Source of the DNA: Rhopalosiphum padi
Lineage: Eukaryota > Arthropoda > Insecta > Hemiptera > Aphididae
Length of the DNA: 64,000 bases
Assembly (NCBI RefSeq): GCF_020882245.1
Contig: NC_083599.1
Location: 12,082,931-12,146,930, forward strand
Direction: 5' to 3'
Part shown: positions 47,101 through 54,964 of the stretch, piece after piece
How positions within the stretch are numbered: the first letter of the stretch is position 1
Layout of the letters: every line of letters starts with the position of its first letter
Translations under genes and position numbers: made by a program
The notes under the pieces: generated by a model
Databases searched by the model: none
Seen by the model: only the letters and a program-made list of their open reading frames with translations
Told to the model about the DNA's origin: nothing

Positions 47101-48695
47101 ACGATATTTGCTATTGTCATTCCTGTGGGAATGTTACTGTGAAGATTTGAAAAATTGTAAAGAGTTATACCGTCTTCATTATTAACAAAGGATGATTCTA
47201 ATGTTAGAAGTTTATTTTTGGTTAATCGATCAATTGGTTCTATTACGTAACTTGTGCCTATTATATTTGTGTTTATGTCGAAGTTTTTAATATTTATTTT
47301 ATTTTTCGGTGGAATATTTATATTGTAATTTGATACAATTTTTCCTATATATTTTTGTTTGTCAAAGTTTATGCTTGTTATATTATATTTTGTTCCTATA
47401 TTATTGTTTTTGCTTTGTGTGTTATAATTATACCATAGTTTATCCATAGGTATTAAGACATCGTTATTTAATTCTAAATTTTTATCTTTAAAATTGATGA
47501 TTAAGTTATTTTTTATGTTGAAATCATTTCCCAGTAGTATTTTGCAGTTCAATCCTTTGATTACGTACGCATCAATAGAGTACGTGTTCCCATTTATTTT
47601 TACCACTAATTTTATTTTGCCTAATTGTTCTAATTTGGTATTATCTGCTCCTGTTATCACAATATCTTCCTCTTTTTTTGCGAGTTCCATATCGTTAACT
47701 AAAGACATATCTATGCACGAAATATTAGATCCTGTGTCAATTATTGCATATTTTTCAATACCTTCATGTTCTACTATTATTGATAATACTCTTGTATTGT
47801 AATGTTTGTCTACATAGGTGCAGACATATTTATTAATATTTTTTGATTCATTGTTAATAGAGTTATTAGAGTTATTTAGATATATGTCTTTAATTTTATT
47901 TGTTTCAATTGCAGAACCGTCATTTTTGTTGTCATTGATAGGATATATATTTTCATCGTTTTGTAAAAGGTTGTCATCTTTTTCTTCGGGTAGTGATAGT
48001 ATTTTAATTTTTATAGGGGTATTTTGAAATATAAATTTGATCATATTAGAAGTGATATCCCATTTTTTGTTGTCTAAGCCTGAACATATTTTTGGCAACG
48101 CTAATTTTTTTATTTTATTTTCTATGCAAAATTGTTTTGTGTTTTCTAGAGTTTTAAAAATATTAGAATACTTAGGTTTGTCATTATAATTGTCTTTTGT
48201 AATCAGATATAATAACCATTGATCGTCTGTTTTTAGGTGAGCTATTTCGTTAGTATTTTTATTTTGATTAATTAACTGTTTTATATTATTAAATTTGTTT
48301 TTAACTTTTAACGTTATTTCTGGGGACATCGTGAGACATTTGCTGACGCAGTGGCCTATTGCCCAAGTTTTGTCTAGTAAAAAAATATCTCCGGTTACTT
48401 CTAAATAGTCACACGCTCGAGTAGCATTCGTATTATTGCTGAGTAAGAAGTTTTGAAATTCTGACTCTGGTTCTGGGTTATTTTTTAAATACATGTTTTC
48501 AATTTCTGTTTCGCTTATATCTAGATTTTGATTAACAATAGTTTTATTTAATTTATGATCGTACCATTTTTTAATAAAATGTATATAATTATTTTTCTCT
48601 ATTCCCTTGATTTCCTTATAAGTTATATTATTTAGTTCATAAGTGTTTATCCGAGTTAGCTGATCCGATTTTTTTTCTAACTCGGACCTTAATCG
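44196..48695 (-). CDS. pol: Pol polyprotein: macro domain, protease, RT, RNase H, integrase
   Basis: Open from the frameshift site; 1500 codons including the stop. The first internal ATG is at 48494 and residue numbers below count from it (1432 residues). 28-170: macro domain. About 171-230: Asn-rich linker. 253-256: protease DTGS. 560-760: reverse transcriptase with D650 and YLDD at 712-715. About 855-975: RNase H (D861, E903, D928). 1082-1122: integrase zinc site (H1082, H1089, C1119, C1122). Integrase core D1153, D1211, E1247. C-terminal GPF module (RGPFTIIEKI). All catalytic residues are present and there is no break. It is made only by frameshifting from gag, since the pol frame has no ATG near its upstream end. 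Confidence 0.95.
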   Translation of the reverse strand, partial: RLRSELEKKSDQLTRINTYELNNITYKEIKGIEKNNYIHFIKKWYDHKLNKTIVNQNLDISETEIENMYLKNNPEPESEFQNFLLSNNTNATRACDYLEVTGDIFLLDKTWAIGHCVSKCLTMSPEITLKVKNKFNNIKQLINQNKNTNEIAHLKTDDQWLLYLITKDNYNDKPKYSNIFKTLENTKQFCIENKIKKLALPKICSGLDNKKWDITSNMIKFIFQNTPIKIKILSLPEEKDDNLLQNDENIYPINDNKNDGSAIETNKIKDIYLNNSNNSINNESKNINKYVCTYVDKHYNTRVLSIIVEHEGIEKYAIIDTGSNISCIDMSLVNDMELAKKEEDIVITGADNTKLEQLGKIKLVVKINGNTYSIDAYVIKGLNCKILLGNDFNIKNNLIINFKDKNLELNNDVLIPMDKLWYNYNTQSKNNNIGTKYNITSINFDKQKYIGKIVSNYNINIPPKNKINIKNFDINTNIIGTSYVIEPIDRLTKNKLLTLESSFVNNEDGITLYNFSNLHSNIPTGMTIANIVKTNTPNIKKITEFAEKNIKTIYTTKQEKYNNENINEVTDKQGNVIKISQELNNKQRKEALKLINNYKHLFTSDPLDINCANIEPCEIKLKSDKPIFQPPFRVSPMQREKLKILIDQMIDADIIEPSRSSYAAPVFLIPKKEKGEYRFLVDYRKLNNETIADKHPIPRSQDLFRSLEGAKYYSSIDMAQGYFQIPIKQEDQDKTGFITDFGLFNFKRIPQGFKNSAPIFQRIINNVFSDYLYKTMIAYLDDICCFGNSFEEALIRLEQIFIRLEETGLKLKTNKCTFLKSEIELLGHTVSNVGLKPLGKNTEAIVKFPIPKKIKDVRAFVGLTSYYRKYIKDFAKIASPLTNLTKKENKFMWGNEQEISFETLKKAITTAPVMAHFKDGYPVFVTTDASLEGLSGILEQEDENGKRHPISYASRKLKGGEKNFTTTELEMSAVVFATNYFREYLIGRKITVFSDHSSLQFYKTMKNPSSRITKFIFKLLEFDLEIKHRPGSWNTAADCLSRYPVHTTKITDILYENDKDEINANSTNFEIRSDNIKPETLKTLQTEDEFCNGIILSLLGDKKNKYFKKSRKYLIKQELLYFKNWSPHGINNLLVIPKKMTNTIIKSYHESVFSGHFGITKTLAKLKQKYYWPTIIKDTTNFIKTCISCQMIKNPIGKGHGLLQPIPLLSGKPMQRLTFDYLGPLPTSRGKKYLIVATCNATKMAFAKAVTNANGAATISFLMDLITSYGVPKYFCSDRGTHFKNKEVDYACKKLGISQIFSSAYHPQTQGMTELMNKIICNSLSHYVNENQKDWSLYYKMIIFAYNTSPSSRLKVSPFYLLHGIEANQPIDNKLTTEDELFDFTKALKQLQKIRDTIPKIVEKEQAVQKKQYDISHKNINFKPGQKVLIKFDFYEKDKSKKLANKYRGPFTIIEKISDVNYKVDLILKGKKTIDIIHVQRIKPFYEAAVSNTGENNIP
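47985..48413 (-). other. Macro domain (TARG1/OARD1-like ADP-ribosyl hydrolase) inside Pol
   Basis: Pol residues 28-170. Motifs in order: YLEVTGDIFLLDKTWAIGHC, FNNIKQLINQ, LLYLITKDNYNDKPKY, NTKQFCIENKIKKLALPKIC, SGLDNKKW, then IKIKILSLPE. They align along the whole length with human TARG1/OARD1 (GDLF...AHCIS, YYLITKK...KPTY, MPRIGCGLDRLQW, IKITVYTL). The residues known to be catalytic in TARG1, Lys84 and Asp125, correspond to K100 and D141 here, with the same 41-residue spacing. Such enzymes remove ADP-ribose from protein acidic residues and from DNA. The protein is synthesised as part of Gag-Pol, so it would be packaged in particles if not cleaved and lost. Fold and residue assignment are from motif comparison by eye. 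Confidence 0.88.
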
Positions 48696-48701
48696 TTTTT
48701 T
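48650..48701 (-). promoter_or_regulatory. -1 ribosomal frameshift signal, gag to pol
   Basis: Slippery heptamer A AAA AAC at 48701-48695, in the gag frame, two codons before the gag stop. An 8-base spacer follows, then a perfect 10-bp stem TCCGAGTTAG / CTAACTCGGA (48686-48677 and 48659-48650) with a 17-base loop. The heptamer obeys X XXY YYZ exactly and the pol frame is open from this point. This is a textbook arrangement of retroviral -1 frameshifting. Confidence 0.9.
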
Positions 48702-50620
48702 GGCATTTTACAATTATCCGCGTAGTGTCCTCGCTCGTTACACCTATAGCAAGTAACTCTCTCGGATTCTTTCGCATAGCGGTCTTCTCTATATTTTCCT
48801 GGTACTCTTTCTCGACTGTTCTCTCTGCTGTATTGCCGGTTTCTTGTGAATCGTTTTTCTTCGTCTATGTTTTTACTACACTGTTTATAATTTCCTCTTG
48901 TTTCCCTGTCTTTATCGTCTCTATGTTTATACGTTATAAAATCTCTGTCATAACCTCTATCTCTACTACTTTCCCTAGAACTATCATAGTTGTTCTTTCT
49001 TTCTCTTGAGTATGATCTGTCTCTATTGTAATTGTTGTCTTTGCTATTATCTCTAGAATATCGATTATACGACCTAGAGGGGTAAGGACTATTATCTCTT
49101 TTATTGTAATTCCTCTCTTCGCTATCATTTCTCCTATATGGGTATGGACTGTTATTTCGGTACTCGCGTTTATCATCGTCGAAGTCTCTTTTCCTATTGT
49201 AACTTCGTCCTCTGTTTTCATTATAATCACGACTATTATTTTTATGTTTATTGTTGCCATCAAAATGTACCGATCTATTTCTTAAAAGGTTTATTTTTTG
49301 TATTTCGTCACTTAATTTGTTTATATTTATTTTATTCTCTCGATCTCTAGAGAAACTGTCCTTTATTTGCCTTCTCAATTCATTGTTCTCTATTTCTATA
49401 TCTTTTGTTTTTTGGTTTAATTGTAATACTTGTTCATTTAGAATTTCTGTGTATTCACTCATATCATCTTTTTTATTTTTTATCCTAAACTGCATCAGTT
49501 CAAATTTTTTTAAATTTTCTTTTAAGTTTTTTAAGCTATTATTGTCTTGCATCGAAATTGATTGTAAAATGTTATCCTTTAAACCTTTTAAAATATATCC
49601 ACAAATATCTTTTTCACTCATGTGCTTATTTACCTGCCTACATAAACTTTCTATTTCAGCTAAGAAACTTGTGGTAGATTCATTTTCCCCTTGCCTACGT
49701 TTTTCTAGTTTGATTTGCAATATAGTGTCATGTCCTATGGGTTGAAATTCATTTAAAAAAATTTCTTCTAATTCTTTCCATGACCAATTTCCTTTTTGGT
49801 CTTCAAGATTTTCTAAAAAGGTACTGGCTGTGCCTTTTACAAAAATTGAAAAGTATTTTAGTTTGTCGTTTTCATTCCATTCATTAATGTCGCTAATCTT
49901 ATTATATTGTTTAAAAAATTTTCTAACGTCCTCAGTCCCAGTAAAATTATCAGGTTTAATCATAAGAGTTTTTTCATTCATTCTCCTTTTGCTCGGTGCA
50001 ATTGGTGGGGGTAGAATAGAGTTGATGCTTAAATTAGGATTAGCTTGATTATTTGTTGAGTTATCTTTGTTGAGCACTATTTCCTGATATATGTGTTTTG
50101 AATTTTCGGGAGAAGTAATAGAATCCTCAAAATGTATTAAGGTATTTTTATATAATTGTGTGCTTTGATCTTGAGAGTTACTACCAGATGTGTTTGAATT
50201 TTCTAAGATTTTTTCAACTCTATTTGAAAATGAATTTAAACTATTGTTTAAGTTGTCGTATAATGCTAATGATGTTGAGTAAGTAGTTGATGGGTTTTTA
50301 TTACTGTCTTTTTGATCGGGACTGGAGTCGGATAGCTCAGCGTCTTTCAGTAAAGTGTTTAAATCAATTTTATTAGTGATCGAATTATTAAGAATTATAT
50401 TACGTTTTTCAACGTCTAAAGAATCATCCACGTCTTCCAAAGTTATAGCTCCTCTTAAATATCTGCTTAGTCTAGATCTTAATTCGGTAGTAGTTCCAGT
50501 AGATTTTAGATTTTTATTTACGCAATATTGTATAAGAAATGGTTTTTTGAGAGTATAGATATCTGTTGCAGTATTTATCGTAATAGAAAGATCCGATCTA
50601 GGGTCTTTAAGTTGACTCAT
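48689..50620 (-). CDS. gag: Gag structural polyprotein
   Basis: 643 residues from an ATG in the sequence TTTAATGAG. Residues 22-57 (TLKKPFLIQYC..., TELRSRLSRYLRG) look like a SAP helix-extension-helix motif. A retrotransposon-gag core follows at about 215-385 (LKYFSIFVKGTASTFLENL, SWKELEEIFLNEF, SFLAEIESLCRQV), then a coiled coil (about 385-440), a long Arg/Ser/Asp/Tyr-rich region (about 455-615), and one CCHC knuckle CYRCNERGHYADNC (624-637) six residues from the end. The stop at 48689 overlaps pol by the frameshift signal. Gag packages the RNA and assembles the core. Confidence 0.93.
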   Translation of the reverse strand: MSQLKDPRSDLSITINTATDIYTLKKPFLIQYCVNKNLKSTGTTTELRSRLSRYLRGAITLEDVDDSLDVEKRNIILNNSITNKIDLNTLLKDAELSDSSPDQKDSNKNPSTTYSTSLALYDNLNNSLNSFSNRVEKILENSNTSGSNSQDQSTQLYKNTLIHFEDSITSPENSKHIYQEIVLNKDNSTNNQANPNLSINSILPPPIAPSKRRMNEKTLMIKPDNFTGTEDVRKFFKQYNKISDINEWNENDKLKYFSIFVKGTASTFLENLEDQKGNWSWKELEEIFLNEFQPIGHDTILQIKLEKRRQGENESTTSFLAEIESLCRQVNKHMSEKDICGYILKGLKDNILQSISMQDNNSLKNLKENLKKFELMQFRIKNKKDDMSEYTEILNEQVLQLNQKTKDIEIENNELRRQIKDSFSRDRENKININKLSDEIQKINLLRNRSVHFDGNNKHKNNSRDYNENRGRSYNRKRDFDDDKREYRNNSPYPYRRNDSEERNYNKRDNSPYPSRSYNRYSRDNSKDNNYNRDRSYSRERKNNYDSSRESSRDRGYDRDFITYKHRDDKDRETRGNYKQCSKNIDEEKRFTRNRQYSRENSRERVPGKYREDRYAKESERVTCYRCNERGHYADNCKMPKND

Positions 50621-51210
50621 TAAACTATAAATTTAAAAAATTATTTTAAATAATCCTAAATATATACTTGGTCATATAAAATGTGTTAACTGTAATTAAT
50701 TAATTACAACTAAAATTATATACTTAATTTATAACATTTTTGAAATCCCGAAAAAGGTAATTAGTAAAAGTTTTATTAGATATATTGCAAGAAAAATTTA
50801 TTTAGAGTGTTCACACAGCCAATTTATACTACTAGATTAATTATATTAAACTATAAAACTAATTAAATAATTACTACCCTCACTAAAATTAAAATATAAT
50901 TAATTAACGCTAAAAATAATCTTAAAAAAAAAATATTGATAAATGAAGTATTTGTAAATATAGATCATGAATATATCAGTTATAACCAAACACAAATATT
51001 CACCTCGAGTGTGTAAAACACAAAAATTGTGGATCCAATTGGTCGTAGTCTTCCTGCCGTGAGAGTTCAATCTGATAAAGTTTAAAACGCGATATGTGTA
51101 AAAGTAAAACACACAAAAATGACTTGTATTTAATCAACACAAAAACAAACAAAAACACAAATGTTCAAAAGTAATTCGGGTAGTGGATTACGAATGACGT
51201 TGGGCGCCAC
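50621..51210 (-). promoter_or_regulatory. Leader and primer-binding site of the errantivirus-like element
   Basis: The primer site starts one base inside the 5' LTR junction: TGGCGCCCAACGT (near 51209-51196) complements the 3' end of insect tRNA-Lys (CUU), the primer type of gypsy. About 590 bases of AT-rich leader follow to the gag ATG. It should hold the packaging signal and the donor for env splicing; neither is evident by eye. Confidence 0.8.
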
Positions 51211-51522
51211 TGTAGTATACCTATCTCTCGAAGGCACACAAAAAGATCTATAAACAATTAACACTATCACGAAATACTTTATTTTACATAAAACAAACAC
51301 ACAAAAATACGGGTCTCTATGAATCGCTCACAAGATATATGCGTCTCTCACTCGAAACCCGCACTGACCCCCTACTGTGGTGCTTACGTCCTTAAATATT
51401 ATTTTACAAGGTGCTGCCTCAGCTCATTTGCTTCATTAGCCTAATATTACGCAATTAAACATTTAACTAAAATAAGCAATATTGTTCCCATTATTATTTG
51501 TTGGCACATGCCATATACAACA
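51211..51522 (-). repeat. 5' LTR of the errantivirus-like element
   Basis: 312 bp, no difference seen from 40565..40876. Drives the genomic transcript in the minus direction. Followed outside by ATGT, the right copy of the target duplication. Confidence 0.95.
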
Positions 51523-53600
51523 ATGTGTATTTTTGTATTAAGCGTTTAAGGAAATATAAATTAAAATAGGTAGTGATAAGAAATGTTAGTATTTAAAAAC
51601 TAGGTTAATAAAACAATTGTGTAACACCATAATAGCTAGTATAATCATTTTTAAGCATATTGCAACTATAGGGTAAACTAACCAATAATATTACAATTTG
51701 TATAATTTTATGCATAGCCAATAAGATAACTAAACTAAGCATAAAATAAACAATATAATATAATTAATATATAAGGATAATGAGATGACCAAAGAGGGGT
51801 CAGTGGTGATAATCTTGGATAGATTATCTTAGTAATACGCCCTACGTGTCGCATAAAAATTAGAATGACTCCCAACCATAAGACATATACATGTCAAAAT
51901 CAATTAAAAGACTTTTTGATTCAGATAGCTCATTAAGTATCAATACCTAATTTAACTTACTGAATTTTATGCTTTATAAATAAGTGAAATAAATAATGAC
52001 AAGAAAAGAAAATAATTCTGAAGCACTTCTAAAATATTCATCTTAAAATAGTATAAAAATACTAAAATTACATTGAAATGATCTACATTTTTTATTTTTG
52101 TATTTACATATCAAATAAGTCAGGCATTACAAAACAGTATTTTATTTATTACCTTAACTATTTTAGGTTCCCTTTAGAATTACATTATATGATGATACCG
52201 AAATAGTTTGAGGTGTACCGTGTTACAAGTTAAAAATATTTTTATACTCAATAAATAATTAAGCGGAGATCGGAATATGTATTCATTTTTAAAGATGTAT
52301 TTTTTTATATAAATTAAAAAATATCAAAAATACACAGTCGCAATATTTTATTTATAACTTTATAAGTGTTAGAATACGAAAAAAATGTTTGTATGATTAT
52401 TTGTACCTATTAAACGAATTCCTATACAGAAGGAAAAATACTCAATAAACTAAATACCTACTAATTGCACACTTTTTAAAATCGCATACATAAAAAAATA
52501 AAAATGTATGTATTGTTACATTGTTACATACAAATAAAAGAAAACGGAAGAAATTTGAAGTTTTACTGTAGGATTTTTATGATAATAATATTGACAATAT
52601 AGAAGGTATTTTTTTTATTATTTATTTATTTGTTTAGAAATATAACCTAAATATTTTTAGCAATACTTTCCTGAAAATGTGGTATATAAACACTATAAAC
52701 AAATTAATGAGTGATCGAGTAGCCGTAATATATATAAAGGCCCCAACAGAAAGAAAATTGGCCCAGAAGCGCCGCTCAATAAAAAAATATTTGGCGCCGT
52801 CACTGTATCACAAAAACATATCAATCATTTTAAATCTAAAGGTATAACTAAAAACTAATTATTTAATAAAAATAATAATAATCAATACATACAACGAAAT
52901 ATATATAGTCGTTGTCTGTATAAAATTAAATGTAATAAGATTATAATGTAAATTAAAATTAAATATTATTAATTTAAAATATAAACTTTTTACAAAATTA
53001 TATCTATCAATTTGGCTGTCATTATATAATGATTATATTTTTTTTATTTATAAATTGCATATTAGTTTTTTTTTTAGTTCTAATTCTCTTACTTTCATTA
53101 TTATTGGCAGAATTCACTCGTATGTAAGAATAATTTGTCTGCGTAACCAATACATTTTTAAATAAAAACTACAATATTTGGTTGTGCTGAGGTAAATAAA
53201 TCACCAAATTTGGCACGAAAAGACTCACTCAATTAAATAGATTTGTAATAACTTATAATTTTAAATAATAATATTTTAAATAACTACTAGTTAGAGAACT
53301 GATCAATGATCACTGTCGATTCGTTGAATCACAAAGACATGGGAAATTAATATAATAATGATTAGATATGGCTTTGCAGATATAATAGTTTAATTTAAAC
53401 TTAGTTTTACACCGATAAATGAATAAATATTTGTATTCATGTAGAGTCCTTTAATCTTTATATTATTAATTATTATGTATTAATCATTCATGTAAAAAAA
53501 TATCAATATACTATAAATAGTTAATCAGAAAAAATAAATAATTATAAAAAACTGAGAACATTTAAAAAAAAGCTACAGATGGGATGACTGCTTGGCTTTC
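51523..53600. other. AT-rich spacer with dispersed repeat, right copy (52450..52690)
   Basis: The repeat shared with 38912..39145 lies at 52450..52690. The rest holds no recognisable gene. GGCCCCAACAGAAAG... to ...GCGCCGTCACTG (52738-52805) is a GC-richer patch of unknown origin. Confidence 0.55.
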
Positions 53601-53720
53601 GTGAATATTAAATCGCATCGGTATCTCGGACGACGTTATCGATAAACAACGACTATTTTGCGCAACGATACACCAACTGCGTGTTTTCATTGGCGTTACC
53701 AAACCGCTGCACTATACGTT

Positions 53721-54146
53721 ATGTCATCGTCGGGACCGGAAACGGAAGGTCATCATGACTTAGGGCCGTCGTCGACGAAAAAAGCACTAAAAAAAGGGGG
53801 GCATGCACTGAGAAAGATGCGCGTGTCCATACTGAGATCAATCAAGACGTTGGTCCTCGACCGAGTGCCGCCCCGCAGCCGAAAGTCCATAGAGACGCGT
53901 TATGCGAAACTTTTGCCCCGCGTGGCCCTAACTTTGGCGGCTGTGCAGGGAGAGGAGGAAGCGCCGACAGCAGTATACGTTGATGATTCCAGAAGTACGC
54001 TGCTGCCCCCGCCTCAAATTATGGTCGCGGCCGTTCTGCTAACCGATATTTACCGTCTGGAGCAGCAACTGAAAGAAGTGGACGAGGAACGTGACCGGTT
54101 GACAGCGGCTGGCAGCGAAGATGTGTTTGGATGCCAAATTTTATAA
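53721..54146 (+). CDS. Unrecognised compact protein, 141 residues
   Basis: ATG at 53721 opens a frame to 54146; the frame is open a further 21 codons upstream but without ATG. The sequence is far more GC-rich, with G/C at many third positions, than its flanks, which argues for real coding. Content: acidic start (SSSGPETEGHHDLG), a Lys/Arg-rich block (KKALKKGGHALRKMRVS, DRVPPRSRKSIETR), a hydrophobic helix-like stretch (LLPRVALTLAAVQG, QIMVAAVLLTDIYRLEQQL) and a charged coiled coil (KEVDEERDRL). No signal peptide or known domain. AATAAA follows at 54191. Could be a lineage-specific single-exon gene or a retrocopy. No function is proposed. Confidence 0.55.
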   Translation: MSSSGPETEGHHDLGPSSTKKALKKGGHALRKMRVSILRSIKTLVLDRVPPRSRKSIETRYAKLLPRVALTLAAVQGEEEAPTAVYVDDSRSTLLPPPQIMVAAVLLTDIYRLEQQLKEVDEERDRLTAAGSEDVFGCQIL

Positions 54147-54190
54147 TAACTTAATTTTTGATGTTAAATTATGTAAAATAATTTATACGA

Positions 54191-54196
54191 ATAAAA
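54191..54196 (+). promoter_or_regulatory. Candidate polyadenylation signal of the 53.7-kb gene
   Basis: AATAAA about 45 bases after the stop of the compact ORF. Confidence 0.45.
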
Positions 54197-54964
54197 TACA
54201 TTGAATAGTGAAAGTTTTGATTAATTTTAATCAAAACTAAATATTTATGTTGTATTTATTATACGAATAATTAAGTAATATAACAATAAGTTTTAGTAGA
54301 TTTATATTTCGATAAATAAATATTGTTTTCTGTAATAATAAATTTATTCAAATACTAATTTTTGGAATTTTTAAGTATACCAAAGGCAAAGGACTATATT
54401 TTCAGTTACTTACCTATATAATTATGTTCCTTTGCAATTTCATTTTATAATTTATTTTTTTCAAATTTTGTAAATAATTTTAAATAATTATAACACCAGG
54501 CCAATGTATTTCTGGTAAAAATTACAACTCAAAAATAGTATTAACAAGTCCTGAGCGTTTCATAATTGTATTTAAAAACTTATTACATACAACATTAAAT
54601 ACTTAGCACCTCGATCCTCAATTAGTATTAAATTTTGAACGGAGCGATGAATGTCTATCGATTTCTACAATTATGTGTGTTTTTTGTGTACCTATACAGA
54701 TGTACACGATAAGTAGTCAATAAAATACTTCAATTTTCAATTTAATAATTCATAAAAACTTTTCGTTTTATATCTTAGTTTTAAACATTTAATACAAGAT
54801 TTCTCATAAGTAATTCATTCTGAAACCATAAAATATGCACAATTCAACAATTTCATAAACCAATGGATGAACATCTTGTTCGTGTTATATTATTTAGAAT
54901 TTTAATCCGATGGACACGAAATTAAACATATTTCATGTAAGTATCTACGTGTTAAACATATTAA

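Larger units (their letters stand above)
40565..51522 (-). mobile_element. Intact errantivirus-like (Ty3/gypsy) endogenous retroelement with a macro domain in Pol
   Basis: 10.96 kb on the minus strand. LTRs of 312 bp at 40565..40876 and 51211..51522 read as identical, and the 4-bp direct repeat ATGT flanks the element (40561-40564, 51523-51526), so the insertion is very recent. Order on the minus strand: 5' LTR, tRNA-Lys-type primer site, about 590 bp leader, gag, pol by -1 frameshift, env, about 1.1 kb non-coding, polypurine tract, 3' LTR. All three ORFs are open. The PBS type, furin-cleaved envelope and gene order put it with insect errantiviruses. The feature not expected for the group is a TARG1-like macro domain at the start of Pol. 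Confidence 0.95.

Noticed and set aside
47985..48413. Macro-like region as a separate host gene next to pol
   Set aside because: It is in one uninterrupted frame with protease and RT, between the element's LTRs and downstream of its frameshift signal.
48934..49745. Plus-strand ORFs opposite gag (94-164 codons) and a 109-codon minus ORF
   Set aside because: Shadows of gag in other frames; the Arg/Ser/Asp-rich repeats create long alternate frames.
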